Assembly: GCF_001183865.1 (NCBI RefSeq)
Contig: NZ_CP012020.1
Coordinates: forward strand, 744,001 to 808,000
Source of the DNA: Methylophilus sp. TWE2
GTDB lineage: Bacteria > Pseudomonadota > Gammaproteobacteria > Burkholderiales > Methylophilaceae
Direction: 5' to 3'
DNA length: 64,000 nt
Position numbers and translations under genes: made by a program. Every line of letters starts with the position of its first letter. Position 1 is the first letter of the stretch. The notes beneath the pieces were generated by a model. The model had not been told where the DNA came from, ran no database searches, and worked only from the letters and a program-made list of their open reading frames with translations. Shown here piece after piece: positions 56,982 through 64,000 of the stretch.

Positions 56982-58162
56982 AACTGGCGGTTCCAGCCTT
57001 GCAGCCAATGTAGTGCGGTTTCCTGGTCCATTGGCCGTGCAAAGTAATAGCCCTGGCCATAACGGCAGCCCAACTCACGCAGGCCGATGGCTGCCAGCGT
57101 GTTTTCAATGCCTTCGGCAATCGTTTCCATCTTCAGGCTTTCTGCCAGCTTGAGGGTGGAGGCAATCACCTTTCTTGATTTTGAGGAGGCTTCCAGGGTA
57201 CTGACCAACGACTTGTCTATTTTAAGCTCGGTAAAAGGCAGGTTTGCCAGCAGCGACATCGAAACGTTATTGTTACCAAAGTCATCAAGACTTAATTTAA
57301 AGCCTTCTGTGCGGAGCCGTGAAAGGATTTGTTTTGCTTGTTCCGGATCTTCCAGCGTCGCGGTTTCTGTCAGCTCAAGGATGACTCGTTCAGGGGGTAA
57401 ATCGCAGGCTTGGCATGCACTGACTAATACATTCGTCAGCGACTGGTCTCTAAAGCTGTTGGCCGAAATGTTCAGGGAGAACGACAGCGTGTTGCCAAGC
57501 GAGCGGATAAAATGAAAGCCTGTTTCTATGACAATCTGAGTCAGCTGGGTAATTTGGCCTGTCATTTCGGCAACAGGGATAAACAGGTCGGGTAGTTTGA
57601 TACCGAGCACCGGGTGGTTCCAGCGTAATAATCCCTCAAATCCGATCACCTTGCCGTTCACTAAGTCTATCTGTGGTTGATAAAACACCGTAAATTCATG
57701 ATTGCGGATAGCTTCGTCTATCGTCTTGGCGTCGACAATCAGAGGCTGTGTACTGAGATCGCTGCCAGTATGCGCATGCAGGTCGACAGAGGCCTGATCA
57801 GAGAGCATGTTTCTGAGGATATGCTGGTGAAAAGGGTAGTGCAAAATGCCGCGGATATTGAGTTGATATTGGATGGCAGCGAGTTGTACTGCGGGCAGGG
57901 CGGCGGTGCCTATGCCACTGGTTAAAATAATCGAAGACTGGCACTGATGTTGGGCCAGCGTTTGCAACAGGCTCACGCCATGCACGCCGGGCATCAGGAT
58001 GTCGATCGCCAGATGGGAGGGTCTTTCAGCCAGGAATGCTGCCATAAAAAGGTTGGCATCATCAAAAATTCTGACTTCAAACCCCTGGGTCTGAGCTTCA
58101 CTGGCGATGATCTCGGCATCATTTCCATCATCATCCAGAATTAAAAGAGTACTTGCACGCAT
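56978..58162 (-). CDS. REC-EAL response regulator with altered EAL loop
   Basis: A 394-residue protein: REC domain with Asp54 (LAIDILMPGVHG) and an EAL domain (about 155-390). Two signature regions differ: FEGLLRWNHP for EAL, and LDDFGNNNVSMSLL in place of DDFGTGYSSL in the dimerisation/metal loop. Both Asp of the DDFG are kept, so weak or regulated hydrolysis is still possible. GGAGG seven bases before the ATG at 58162 fixes the start. It converges with the GGDEF-EAL gene at 55059 (4-bp overlap of ends). Confidence 0.9.
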   Translation of the reverse strand: MRASTLLILDDDGNDAEIIASEAQTQGFEVRIFDDANLFMAAFLAERPSHLAIDILMPGVHGVSLLQTLAQHQCQSSIILTSGIGTAALPAVQLAAIQYQLNIRGILHYPFHQHILRNMLSDQASVDLHAHTGSDLSTQPLIVDAKTIDEAIRNHEFTVFYQPQIDLVNGKVIGFEGLLRWNHPVLGIKLPDLFIPVAEMTGQITQLTQIVIETGFHFIRSLGNTLSFSLNISANSFRDQSLTNVLVSACQACDLPPERVILELTETATLEDPEQAKQILSRLRTEGFKLSLDDFGNNNVSMSLLANLPFTELKIDKSLVSTLEASSKSRKVIASTLKLAESLKMETIAEGIENTLAAIGLRELGCRYGQGYYFARPMDQETALHWLQGWNRQF

Positions 58163-58378
58163 AGAGTAACCTCCATTTTTAGCGATTAACCACTGCTGGA
58201 TAGACATCCCTGAGTGAAGCGCATACCAATCTAAATGTGAAGAATATTTATATTAATGTATTTTTGTGAAAACTGTATAGTCTTATTGGGTGTTCAATTG
58301 AAAAGTCGTTCATGCTGACATGATGTGTCGCGGGATTGGCGACCCAAACAGCCATCTATGGCGAAACTCAATGGCTTA

Positions 58379-60286
58379 TTATGCAATAGGCGTGGCGGCG
58401 TGACCAAGATAGGCCTGAATCTCTGCTTCAGACATGGGCTTTGCAAAATAATAGCCTTGGACCCACTGGCAACCCATCGCTTGCAGGAATCTGACCTGGC
58501 TTTCGGTTTCTGCCCCTTCGGCCACGCATTCCATATGCATGCCCTGGCACAAAGCCAGAATTGACCGCACGATGGTTTGGCTGGTGGTATTGGTTTCAAT
58601 ATCCTTGATGAAACTGCGATCTATCTTCAGTTTATCCAGAGGCAGGTGCTGTACATGGCTTAAACTCGAGTATCCCGTGCCAAAGTCATCCAGCGCGACT
58701 TTGGCGCCTGCCTGGCGTAAGCGCTTGATGTTTTCCCTGGCTGTTTCAAAATCCTGCAGCAAGGCAGTTTCTGTGATTTCAAAGACAAATCTGCCAGGCC
58801 GTAGATGGCTGGTTTGCATCATGCTGATCAAATCTTCAATCACCGCCTGGTTGGTGACATCGTAGGCCGATAAATTGAAAGACAGGCGAATCTCTTCTGG
58901 CCAGTGAGTCATGCAGTGAATGGCGCGGCGAAACATCAGTTTGGTGATGTCGGTGATCATCCCCAGGCTTTCCGCCACGGGAATAAACAGCACTGGGGAG
59001 ACGTCACCCAGAGTCGGGCTGCGCCAGCGTGCCAGACTTTCGAAAGCGCCCACCTCACCGGTATCAATGTCGATAATCGGCTGGAATACCGGGAATAATT
59101 CTGCATGGATATCCGCCGCCCGCAGTGCCTGGTCTATCCGGTTTAATTGCTGGCGCTCTTTTTCCAGGGTATCGGAATAGATTTCGAGGTTGCCGCGCTC
59201 GGTACGCTTGACGTGATACAGGGCAAAGTCGGCATGCTCATACAGGGTTTGTGCCGAGGTCTGCTGGTCACAGACAATACAGGCCCCCATGGAGGCTTTG
59301 ATGACTATCCGCAGGCCATCAATGCTGATGGGTTGCGAAATGGCCTGGTTGATTTCATAAGCAATCTGCCTGAGCGACGCATGCTCATCATCCGTGACCA
59401 GATGGAAAGCAAACTCATCGCCTCCCAGGCGGTAAAAGCGCACTTCATCCGGCCTGATCTGTGCCAGGCGTTTGCCTACTTCCACCAGTACCAGGTCACC
59501 GATATGATGGCCATGCACATCATTCACCGGTTTGAAATTATCGAGGTCGAGGATGCCTACCGCAAAGCACTGGCTGGTTTGCCTGGCCAGGATCAGCTCC
59601 TGCTCAACCTGCACAAAAAACTGGCGACGATTCGGTAGTTGCGTCAGTACATCCTGGTTGGCCAGGCGCTGGTTATCTTTGAGTAAAGCCTGCGTTTCAT
59701 AAGTGGCATTGACCCATTGATCAAATACCGTGCCGCTGGCATGCATGGCCAGTAGCATGCCGACTTCAAATACCACGATCAGCAAGGCAATCAGATAGGC
59801 ATGTTCTATGTGGCCGATAAACACACAGGCAATCGCCGAGGTGATCATCACCAGGTTATAGAGATAAGCGGCAGTCCCGATTTTCCTGAGAATAAAAGCA
59901 AAGCAGAAGCCATACAGCGTGTTATGGAAGATCAGGTAATAGTGTCCGAAGTTATCGGTAAGCGGGTAAATGTAGAGACTGCGCCAGAAAGTGACTAGGC
60001 CAGCAAAGATGAGGATGCAGGAGCCAATATCCAACCGCCTGTGGATGGCATGCGTGGGAGGATGTTCGTTGCGATGCCGGAACCAGTATAGAAGCATGCC
60101 AGCACAGATCAGCATCCTGAATGCCGGTCCGGCAATGGCCAGTTTCCAGTCCACGCTGTCTTTTAAGACGAGCATTTGTATGGAGAGCGCACTCATCGCC
60201 ATGAAGATGGCAACAGGCACATCTTTCAGCAGGCTGTTATAGCGCGCACGCAGCAATTCATGGCTGGTTGTTCTAAAAAATAGCAT
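58379..60286 (-). CDS. Membrane GGDEF-EAL protein (sister of 55059-56981)
   Basis: A 635-residue protein with the same order as the gene at 55059: about six N-terminal helices starting with LLRARYNSLLKDVPVAIFM, GGDEF with intact RLGGDEFAF, EAL with FESLARWRSP, LDDFGTGYSSLSHV and AEGAETESQ. Synthesis and hydrolysis are both possible. It is transcribed from the region shared with the sigma/FecR genes and has a 12-bp hairpin in its leader. Confidence 0.92.
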   Translation of the reverse strand: MLFFRTTSHELLRARYNSLLKDVPVAIFMAMSALSIQMLVLKDSVDWKLAIAGPAFRMLICAGMLLYWFRHRNEHPPTHAIHRRLDIGSCILIFAGLVTFWRSLYIYPLTDNFGHYYLIFHNTLYGFCFAFILRKIGTAAYLYNLVMITSAIACVFIGHIEHAYLIALLIVVFEVGMLLAMHASGTVFDQWVNATYETQALLKDNQRLANQDVLTQLPNRRQFFVQVEQELILARQTSQCFAVGILDLDNFKPVNDVHGHHIGDLVLVEVGKRLAQIRPDEVRFYRLGGDEFAFHLVTDDEHASLRQIAYEINQAISQPISIDGLRIVIKASMGACIVCDQQTSAQTLYEHADFALYHVKRTERGNLEIYSDTLEKERQQLNRIDQALRAADIHAELFPVFQPIIDIDTGEVGAFESLARWRSPTLGDVSPVLFIPVAESLGMITDITKLMFRRAIHCMTHWPEEIRLSFNLSAYDVTNQAVIEDLISMMQTSHLRPGRFVFEITETALLQDFETARENIKRLRQAGAKVALDDFGTGYSSLSHVQHLPLDKLKIDRSFIKDIETNTTSQTIVRSILALCQGMHMECVAEGAETESQVRFLQAMGCQWVQGYYFAKPMSEAEIQAYLGHAATPIA

Positions 60287-60310
60287 TGCGACGTTAAGTT
60301 ATTATTTTTT

Positions 60311-60338
60311 TAAGGCTGCTTAATCTTAAGCAGCCTTA
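60311..60338 (-). promoter_or_regulatory. Perfect hairpin in the leader of the GGDEF-EAL gene
   Basis: TAAGGCTGCTTA / TAAGCAGCCTTA form a 12-bp stem with a four-base loop, 24 bp before the start codon on the minus strand. The base run next to it is A-rich in the direction of transcription, so it is not a terminator for this gene. It may be an operator or control translation. Confidence 0.45.
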
Positions 60339-60587
60339 TGGTGTTTCTATCTGGTGAATACAAAGCAATTCACTTTCCAATTGTGGCTTTGATAAGCCAG
60401 TGAGTTTGTGAATGCTATCACCCTTTAAAGCCTGTTGCCGACAGGTTTTACCGCATCTGCATCCCCCGGCCGGGATTGTACGTTTTTTATCGCAAATAAA
60501 ATGGTTTAAAACAGCCAATTATTAAAAAAATGGTTGTAATGAGCCGCATTGATTAACCATAAATTTATCTACTTAATTTTTTTTAAT
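60339..60587. other. Intergenic control region before the ECF sigma operon
   Basis: No credible gene. Two inverted repeats, CCTGT-TGCCG-ACAGG (60431-60445) and ATCCC-CCGGCC-GGGAT (60461-60476), lie about 170-215 bp upstream of the expected start of the sigma-54 type promoter and could bind an enhancer-binding protein. The rest is AT-rich. Confidence 0.35.
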
Positions 60588-60602
60588 TGATAATCAGTCT
60601 CT
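60588..60602. promoter_or_regulatory. Weak Fur-box-like sequence
   Basis: TGATAAT-C-AGTCTCT matches the 7-1-7 Fur pattern TGATAAT-N-ATTATCA at 11 of 14 positions. An iron-uptake operon would be expected to have one, but the right half is poor. Confidence 0.3.
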
Positions 60603-60619
60603 TATAGCAAAGAGACATG

Positions 60620-60637
60620 CTGGCATGTGTTTTGCAA
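60620..60637 (+). promoter_or_regulatory. Sigma-54 type promoter before the first ECF sigma gene
   Basis: CTGGCATG-TGTT-TTGCAA keeps almost all bases of the -24/-12 consensus TGGCACG-N4-TTGCW, with GG and GC exactly 10 bp apart (60622-60623, 60634-60635). The expected start lies near 60647, 27 bp before the ATG at 60674. Confidence 0.65.
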
Positions 60638-60673
60638 TCAATATAAAAATAAGGATATGGCAGGGAGTCTGAG

Positions 60674-61174
60674 ATGAGCGAAACATTAGCCTGGTGTGGC
60701 ATAGACTTGAAATGGGCATATAGCGATGTCTTGCGACGCATTGGGCGTCGTACGGCCTGTGTGCAACGCGCCAAGGATATCCTGCATGACGCGCTGGTAT
60801 TCTTTGCGGTTTCCAGTCACCCGGCGCGCGAAGAGTCCCCGCAAGCCTACCTCAATGGTATCGTCAACCATTTACTGGTCGATGAGTTCCGCTACAGGAC
60901 CCGTTTTGTCGATGAAGAGCAGATAGACGAAACGGCGCTCATTCTCGAGTGTACCCCAGAGCAGCTATATGAAACCCGCCAAAAACTCTATCACCTGCAA
61001 CGTGTGGTGGATCTGCTACCGGAAAAATGCCGCCAGGTATTCTGGTTATACCATGTGGATGAAATGAAGCAGCGCGAGATTGCCGTGCAGCTGGACATCA
61101 GCATCAACATGGTCGAGAAACACCTGATCCGCGCCATGCTTGATATCCGCGCCTTTCAACAGGCCATCAATTAA
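60674..61174 (+). CDS. ECF sigma factor 1 (FecI-like)
   Basis: A 166-residue ECF sigma factor: region 2 with AKDILHDALVFFAV and PQAYLNGIVNHLLVDEFRYRTR, region 4 with LPEKCRQVFWLYHVDEMKQREIAVQLDISINMVEKHLIRAML. FecI-type factors direct RNA polymerase to TonB-dependent receptor genes. GGGAG six bases before the ATG. The gene is 6 bp from its FecR partner and is a paralogue of the sigma gene at 62250. Confidence 0.9.
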   Translation: MSETLAWCGIDLKWAYSDVLRRIGRRTACVQRAKDILHDALVFFAVSSHPAREESPQAYLNGIVNHLLVDEFRYRTRFVDEEQIDETALILECTPEQLYETRQKLYHLQRVVDLLPEKCRQVFWLYHVDEMKQREIAVQLDISINMVEKHLIRAMLDIRAFQQAIN

Positions 61175-61180
61175 ACCATC

Positions 61181-62206
61181 ATGTCCAAGCCGCTGAACTC
61201 AAAGTCGCTGACCCTTAGTGAAATGGCCGCGCGCTGGTACCTGCGCATGCGTGAGCATGGGCACAATCAGCGTCATGCCGAACACCATGCCTTTGAGCAA
61301 TGGCTGGCCGATGACCCGCGTCATGGTGCCGAATACGAGAGTATCGCGCGTGCCATGGGCCAACTGGATTCCACCGAAGGTTTGTCCAAGCTCGCACAGG
61401 CTGCCGAGCAACATGCTTTTTTGGCGAACGAAGCACGCCGAAAAGCCAAACAGCGCCGCCTGGCGCAACTCATGGTTGTCTGCTTTATTTGCATCGCTGG
61501 CTTCTTCACGCATCAGCAATACCAGGTTTGGCAGGCAAAGCCCGTCATGCAGATGGCTGCACAAAACCCGGTGGGCCAGATTGTGACCAAAACACTTGAT
61601 GACGGTACCAAAGTCACCCTGAGTGCCAAGAGCGATATGGAAGTCACCTATTATCGCCATGAACGGCATGTGCTGCTCAAGGAAGGCGAGGCGGTGTTTG
61701 AAGTGACCAAAGACGCTGACCGCCCCTTTATCGTTGAAACCGATACCGCTAAAGTCACCGTGCTGGGGACACGCTTCGCCGTCAACCGCCTCGAGCAGGT
61801 CGTGCGCGTCAGTGTGGATCACGGCAGGGTAAAAGTAGAGCCCAAGTTGGAAAGCGCATCAGGCAATGCTGGCAATCCGCTGGATATTTCACGCGAAATT
61901 ACGAATGGACAAGTGGTCGAGGTCTACCCCAACCATGCCATGGTGCTGGTCAACCGCCCGGCCTCCGATGCCTTCGCTTTCCTCAAGGGACGGTTGGTAT
62001 TTGACCGCGCTGACACCAGTGAAATCGCCTATACCGTCTCCCGCTACCGCGTAAAACCAGTGCAATCACAAGGCAAGCAGGTGCGTAATATTTCTGCAGA
62101 TATCAATATCCAGGACATCGATCAGTTCTTGCGCGGCCTGCCCAATATTGCCCCGGTCAGGCTGCAAGAGACCGCGCAATATACCTTGCTGGATAGCCAG
62201 AAATAG
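61181..62206 (+). CDS. FecR-type anti-sigma regulator 1
   Basis: A 341-residue protein: N-terminal DUF4880 cytoplasmic part (AARWYLRMREHGHNQ..AFEQWLADDPRHGAEYESIARAM), one membrane helix (LAQLMVVCFICIAGFF), periplasmic FecR domain (about 135-225, VGQIVTKTLDDGTKVTLS, GTRFAVNRLEQVVRVSVDHGRV) and C-terminal STN/DUF4974-like part. It passes the signal of a bound receptor to the sigma factor. Very similar to FecR 2. Confidence 0.9.
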   Translation: MSKPLNSKSLTLSEMAARWYLRMREHGHNQRHAEHHAFEQWLADDPRHGAEYESIARAMGQLDSTEGLSKLAQAAEQHAFLANEARRKAKQRRLAQLMVVCFICIAGFFTHQQYQVWQAKPVMQMAAQNPVGQIVTKTLDDGTKVTLSAKSDMEVTYYRHERHVLLKEGEAVFEVTKDADRPFIVETDTAKVTVLGTRFAVNRLEQVVRVSVDHGRVKVEPKLESASGNAGNPLDISREITNGQVVEVYPNHAMVLVNRPASDAFAFLKGRLVFDRADTSEIAYTVSRYRVKPVQSQGKQVRNISADINIQDIDQFLRGLPNIAPVRLQETAQYTLLDSQK

Positions 62207-62249
62207 CGCGGATAAAGAGCGTTGTAAAAGCATTAGGAATGCATTAGCG

Positions 62250-62771
62250 ATGAACTCCTTGATTGAATGGCATGGCATCAATTTAAGATGGGCGTATTGC
62301 GAGCTCTTGCCTGCCATCTATCACGACATCCGTTGCCGTCACAAGGCTTACGACATCCTGCATGACGCCTTGTTGAAGTTTGCCATTTCCCCTGCAACCA
62401 CCCATCTCGAAAAACCGCACGCTTATCTGCGGGTCATCGCCCATAATCTGGTCAACGAAGACCGCAAGTTTAATAAAAGACTCATTACATTCTCCAGCGA
62501 TGAGTTTGATTTGACGGCCTTTTTGGAAGACCCAACCAGGGCAGCGCCGTCACCCGAGGAACTGACCTCACTCAAGCAACGGCTGGAAGCCTTGCAACGC
62601 GTCATCAACCGTCTTCCACCCAAATGCCGCGAGGCGTTCTGGTTATATCGCATCGATCAACGTTCCCTCAAGGAGATTGCTGATCAGTTATCCATTAGCG
62701 TGAATATGGTGTCACGGCATATCACCCGCGCCATGCTCGATTTAACCCGGTTGCAAGACCAGGTATTGTAA
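62250..62771 (+). CDS. ECF sigma factor 2 (FecI-like)
   Basis: A 173-residue ECF sigma factor, paralogous to sigma 1: WHGINLRWAYCELLP, HKAYDILHDALLKFA, PHAYLRVIAHNLVNEDR, and region 4 LPPKCREAFWLYRIDQRSLKEIADQLSISVNMVSRHITRAML. ATG at 62250 with AGGAA upstream; the frame from 62148 overlaps FecR 1 and is rejected. It is 2 bp before FecR 2. Confidence 0.88.
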   Translation: MNSLIEWHGINLRWAYCELLPAIYHDIRCRHKAYDILHDALLKFAISPATTHLEKPHAYLRVIAHNLVNEDRKFNKRLITFSSDEFDLTAFLEDPTRAAPSPEELTSLKQRLEALQRVINRLPPKCREAFWLYRIDQRSLKEIADQLSISVNMVSRHITRAMLDLTRLQDQVL

Positions 62772-62773
62772 CC

Positions 62774-63778
62774 ATGCCGCCTAGCCATACCGATAAACTG
62801 CGCGAAGTCGCGATTGGCTGGTTTATCCGCATTAAAGATGCCGAGGCAGATGACCCTTTAAGAACAAAGTTCGAACAGTGGTTAATGGCAAGTGCAGCCC
62901 ATCAGCAAGCCTATGCAGATGTGACGAAAGTGTGGTCGTCTTTTGATTCCACCCCAGCGCTTGAAAAGCTGGCGGATATCGCCGACCAGGATGCTTTTTT
63001 TCAACAATCAACCCGCACAAAAAGAATCAAAAATGTCGTTGCTGGCGCAATCGCCGCAGTTGCGATTGGGATGGGTGGCGTGCTCGGCTTTCAAACCTGG
63101 CACGCCCAACCTGTAATGCAAATGGTCGCCCAGGTCGAGGTTGGCCAAGTACAGTCACAACGCCTCGAAGACGGCACGCTGATGACCATGAATACCGGCA
63201 CCGATATTGAAGTCACCTATTACCGTGACCGGCGCCTGGTCACGCTCAAGCGCGGCGAGGCCATTTTTGAAGTCGCACGCGATGAAAGCAGGCCCTTCAT
63301 CATTGATAGCGGCAAGACCAAGATCACAGTGCTGGGCACCCGTTTTGCCGTCAACCGTCTGCAAAAACTGGTGCGTGTCAGTGTCGATCACGGCACCGTC
63401 AAGGTTGAACCGCAGTCTGTCGGGGACGCGACTCTAGCAAGTGCATTGATACTGCATGATGGCGAAGTAGCAGAAGTGAAACAAGACGCTCCCAAACCCG
63501 TACGTTCGCATCACCAAGCCTCTGATGCATTTGCCTTCGAAAAAGGCATGGTCGTCTTTGAACAAGCCGATTTAGATGAAATTGCAGAAACCTTGTCCAG
63601 GTACCGTAAGCTGCCGTTAATTGCAGAAGCGCCGGTGTCCGGCAAGGTGCATATTTCTTCCATGCTCAAAACCAATGCCATTGAAACCTTCATCCACCAG
63701 ATGCCGGAAATGGCACCGGTGCAGATTGTACCCACCGCAACAGCCACCCTCATCAAAAGCAACTCTGTAAAAAAATAA
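62774..63778 (+). CDS. FecR-type anti-sigma regulator 2
   Basis: A 334-residue FecR: DUF4880-like N-terminus (VAIGWFIRIKDAEADDPLRTKFEQWLMASAAHQQAY), membrane helix (VVAGAIAAVAIGMGGVLGF), FecR domain (VGQVQSQRLEDGTLMTMNTGTDIEVTYYRD, GTRFAVNRLQKLVRVSVDHGTV) and C-terminal STN-like part. It closes the second sigma/FecR pair and precedes the partial exported-protein gene. Confidence 0.9.
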   Translation: MPPSHTDKLREVAIGWFIRIKDAEADDPLRTKFEQWLMASAAHQQAYADVTKVWSSFDSTPALEKLADIADQDAFFQQSTRTKRIKNVVAGAIAAVAIGMGGVLGFQTWHAQPVMQMVAQVEVGQVQSQRLEDGTLMTMNTGTDIEVTYYRDRRLVTLKRGEAIFEVARDESRPFIIDSGKTKITVLGTRFAVNRLQKLVRVSVDHGTVKVEPQSVGDATLASALILHDGEVAEVKQDAPKPVRSHHQASDAFAFEKGMVVFEQADLDEIAETLSRYRKLPLIAEAPVSGKVHISSMLKTNAIETFIHQMPEMAPVQIVPTATATLIKSNSVKK

Positions 63779-63856
63779 TAAGATTCAAAAATCGACATCA
63801 CAATATTGCCCGCCCAAAGCGTCATGGCACTAACAAGACGAATTCAGGGATGGGCA

Positions 63857-64000
63857 ATGGCACAGAGGATCACACATAAACACAGCCTAGTAGCATGGGC
63901 TGTGTTATCAACAATCAGCAGTAGTGAAGCTGTTTTGCACCCGTTGTACGCAGCCGAACTCAATACCAATGTGCCTACTGCCAGCGAAACTGGCGGCTTC
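63857..64000 (+). CDS. Start of an exported protein, probably TonB-dependent receptor (3' end outside window)
   Basis: Only 48 codons are inside the window: MAQRITHKHSLVAWAVLSTI, a signal-peptide-like N-terminus, followed by HPLYAAELNTNVPTASETGGF. AGGGA lies six bases before the ATG. The receptor call is inference from the two upstream sigma/FecR pairs; no receptor domain is visible yet. Confidence 0.55.
   Translation, partial: MAQRITHKHSLVAWAVLSTISSSEAVLHPLYAAELNTNVPTASETGGF

Overview
The window looks like chromosome of a betaproteobacterium, most probably a methylotroph of the family Methylophilaceae (Methylophilus or Methylovorus type). The reasons are the housekeeping order gpmI / rhodanese-grxC-secB-gpsA, an FDH4-type formate dehydrogenase pair (fdh4AB), a very dense set of c-di-GMP enzymes and a one-locus chemotaxis operon. 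The taxonomic call is inference from gene content. No rRNA, tRNA, CRISPR array or transposase gene was seen.

Layout. 1-4.8 kb: end of a PepSY-type membrane protein, then an HD-GYP and a PAS/GAF/GGDEF/EAL protein on the minus strand. 4.8-17.6 kb: a His-rich secreted beta-propeller, clpB with a sigma-32 type promoter, small lipoproteins, YjbQ, an EnvC-like amidase activator, gpmI, rhodanese, grxC, secB, gpsA, a YjiK-like propeller and an FKBP isomerase. 17.8-20 kb: groESL, with both a sigma-32 promoter and a CIRCE operator. 20.0-21.6 kb: an AT-rich orphan gene carrying a DUF6883-like domain.

21.6-28.7 kb is a nitrogen-scavenging island on the minus strand: GntR regulator, then atzG-atzE-atzH, then a biuret-hydrolase-like enzyme, an AzgA/NCS2-like permease, the amidase half of allophanate hydrolase and its C-terminal half as a separate gene. 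Both operons start at sequences with -24/-12 (sigma-54) spacing. Each is followed at the expected start site by a TTGTATACAA palindrome, a likely GntR operator, and NtrC-like sites lie upstream of the second operon. I consider this the most interesting system in the window: an apparently nitrogen-controlled carboxybiuret/biuret/allophanate route without the usual ring-opening enzyme nearby.

29-45 kb: an EAL protein, then a chemotaxis operon (soluble MCP with a CheZ-like motif, cheY, STAS, cheA, three related MCPs, two cheW, cheR, cheD, cheB, DUF2490). The three later MCPs end in QFVKF, which fits the CheR-tether pattern. 45-49.5 kb: fdh4A-fdh4B and a MocR-type regulator. 49.7-60.3 kb: a hybrid kinase, DivK-like and REC-HD-GYP phosphorelay, followed by two sister GGDEF-EAL membrane proteins flanking a REC-EAL regulator with an altered EAL loop. 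60.6-64 kb: two tandem ECF sigma/FecR pairs leading into a secreted-protein gene cut by the window end, probably a TonB-dependent receptor. The first pair is preceded by a strong sigma-54 type promoter sequence.

Three intergenic palindromic elements (6105-6303, 17713-17841, 54643-54784) with different ends share a diverged core with a conserved small hairpin, and seem to be one family of small non-coding repeats.
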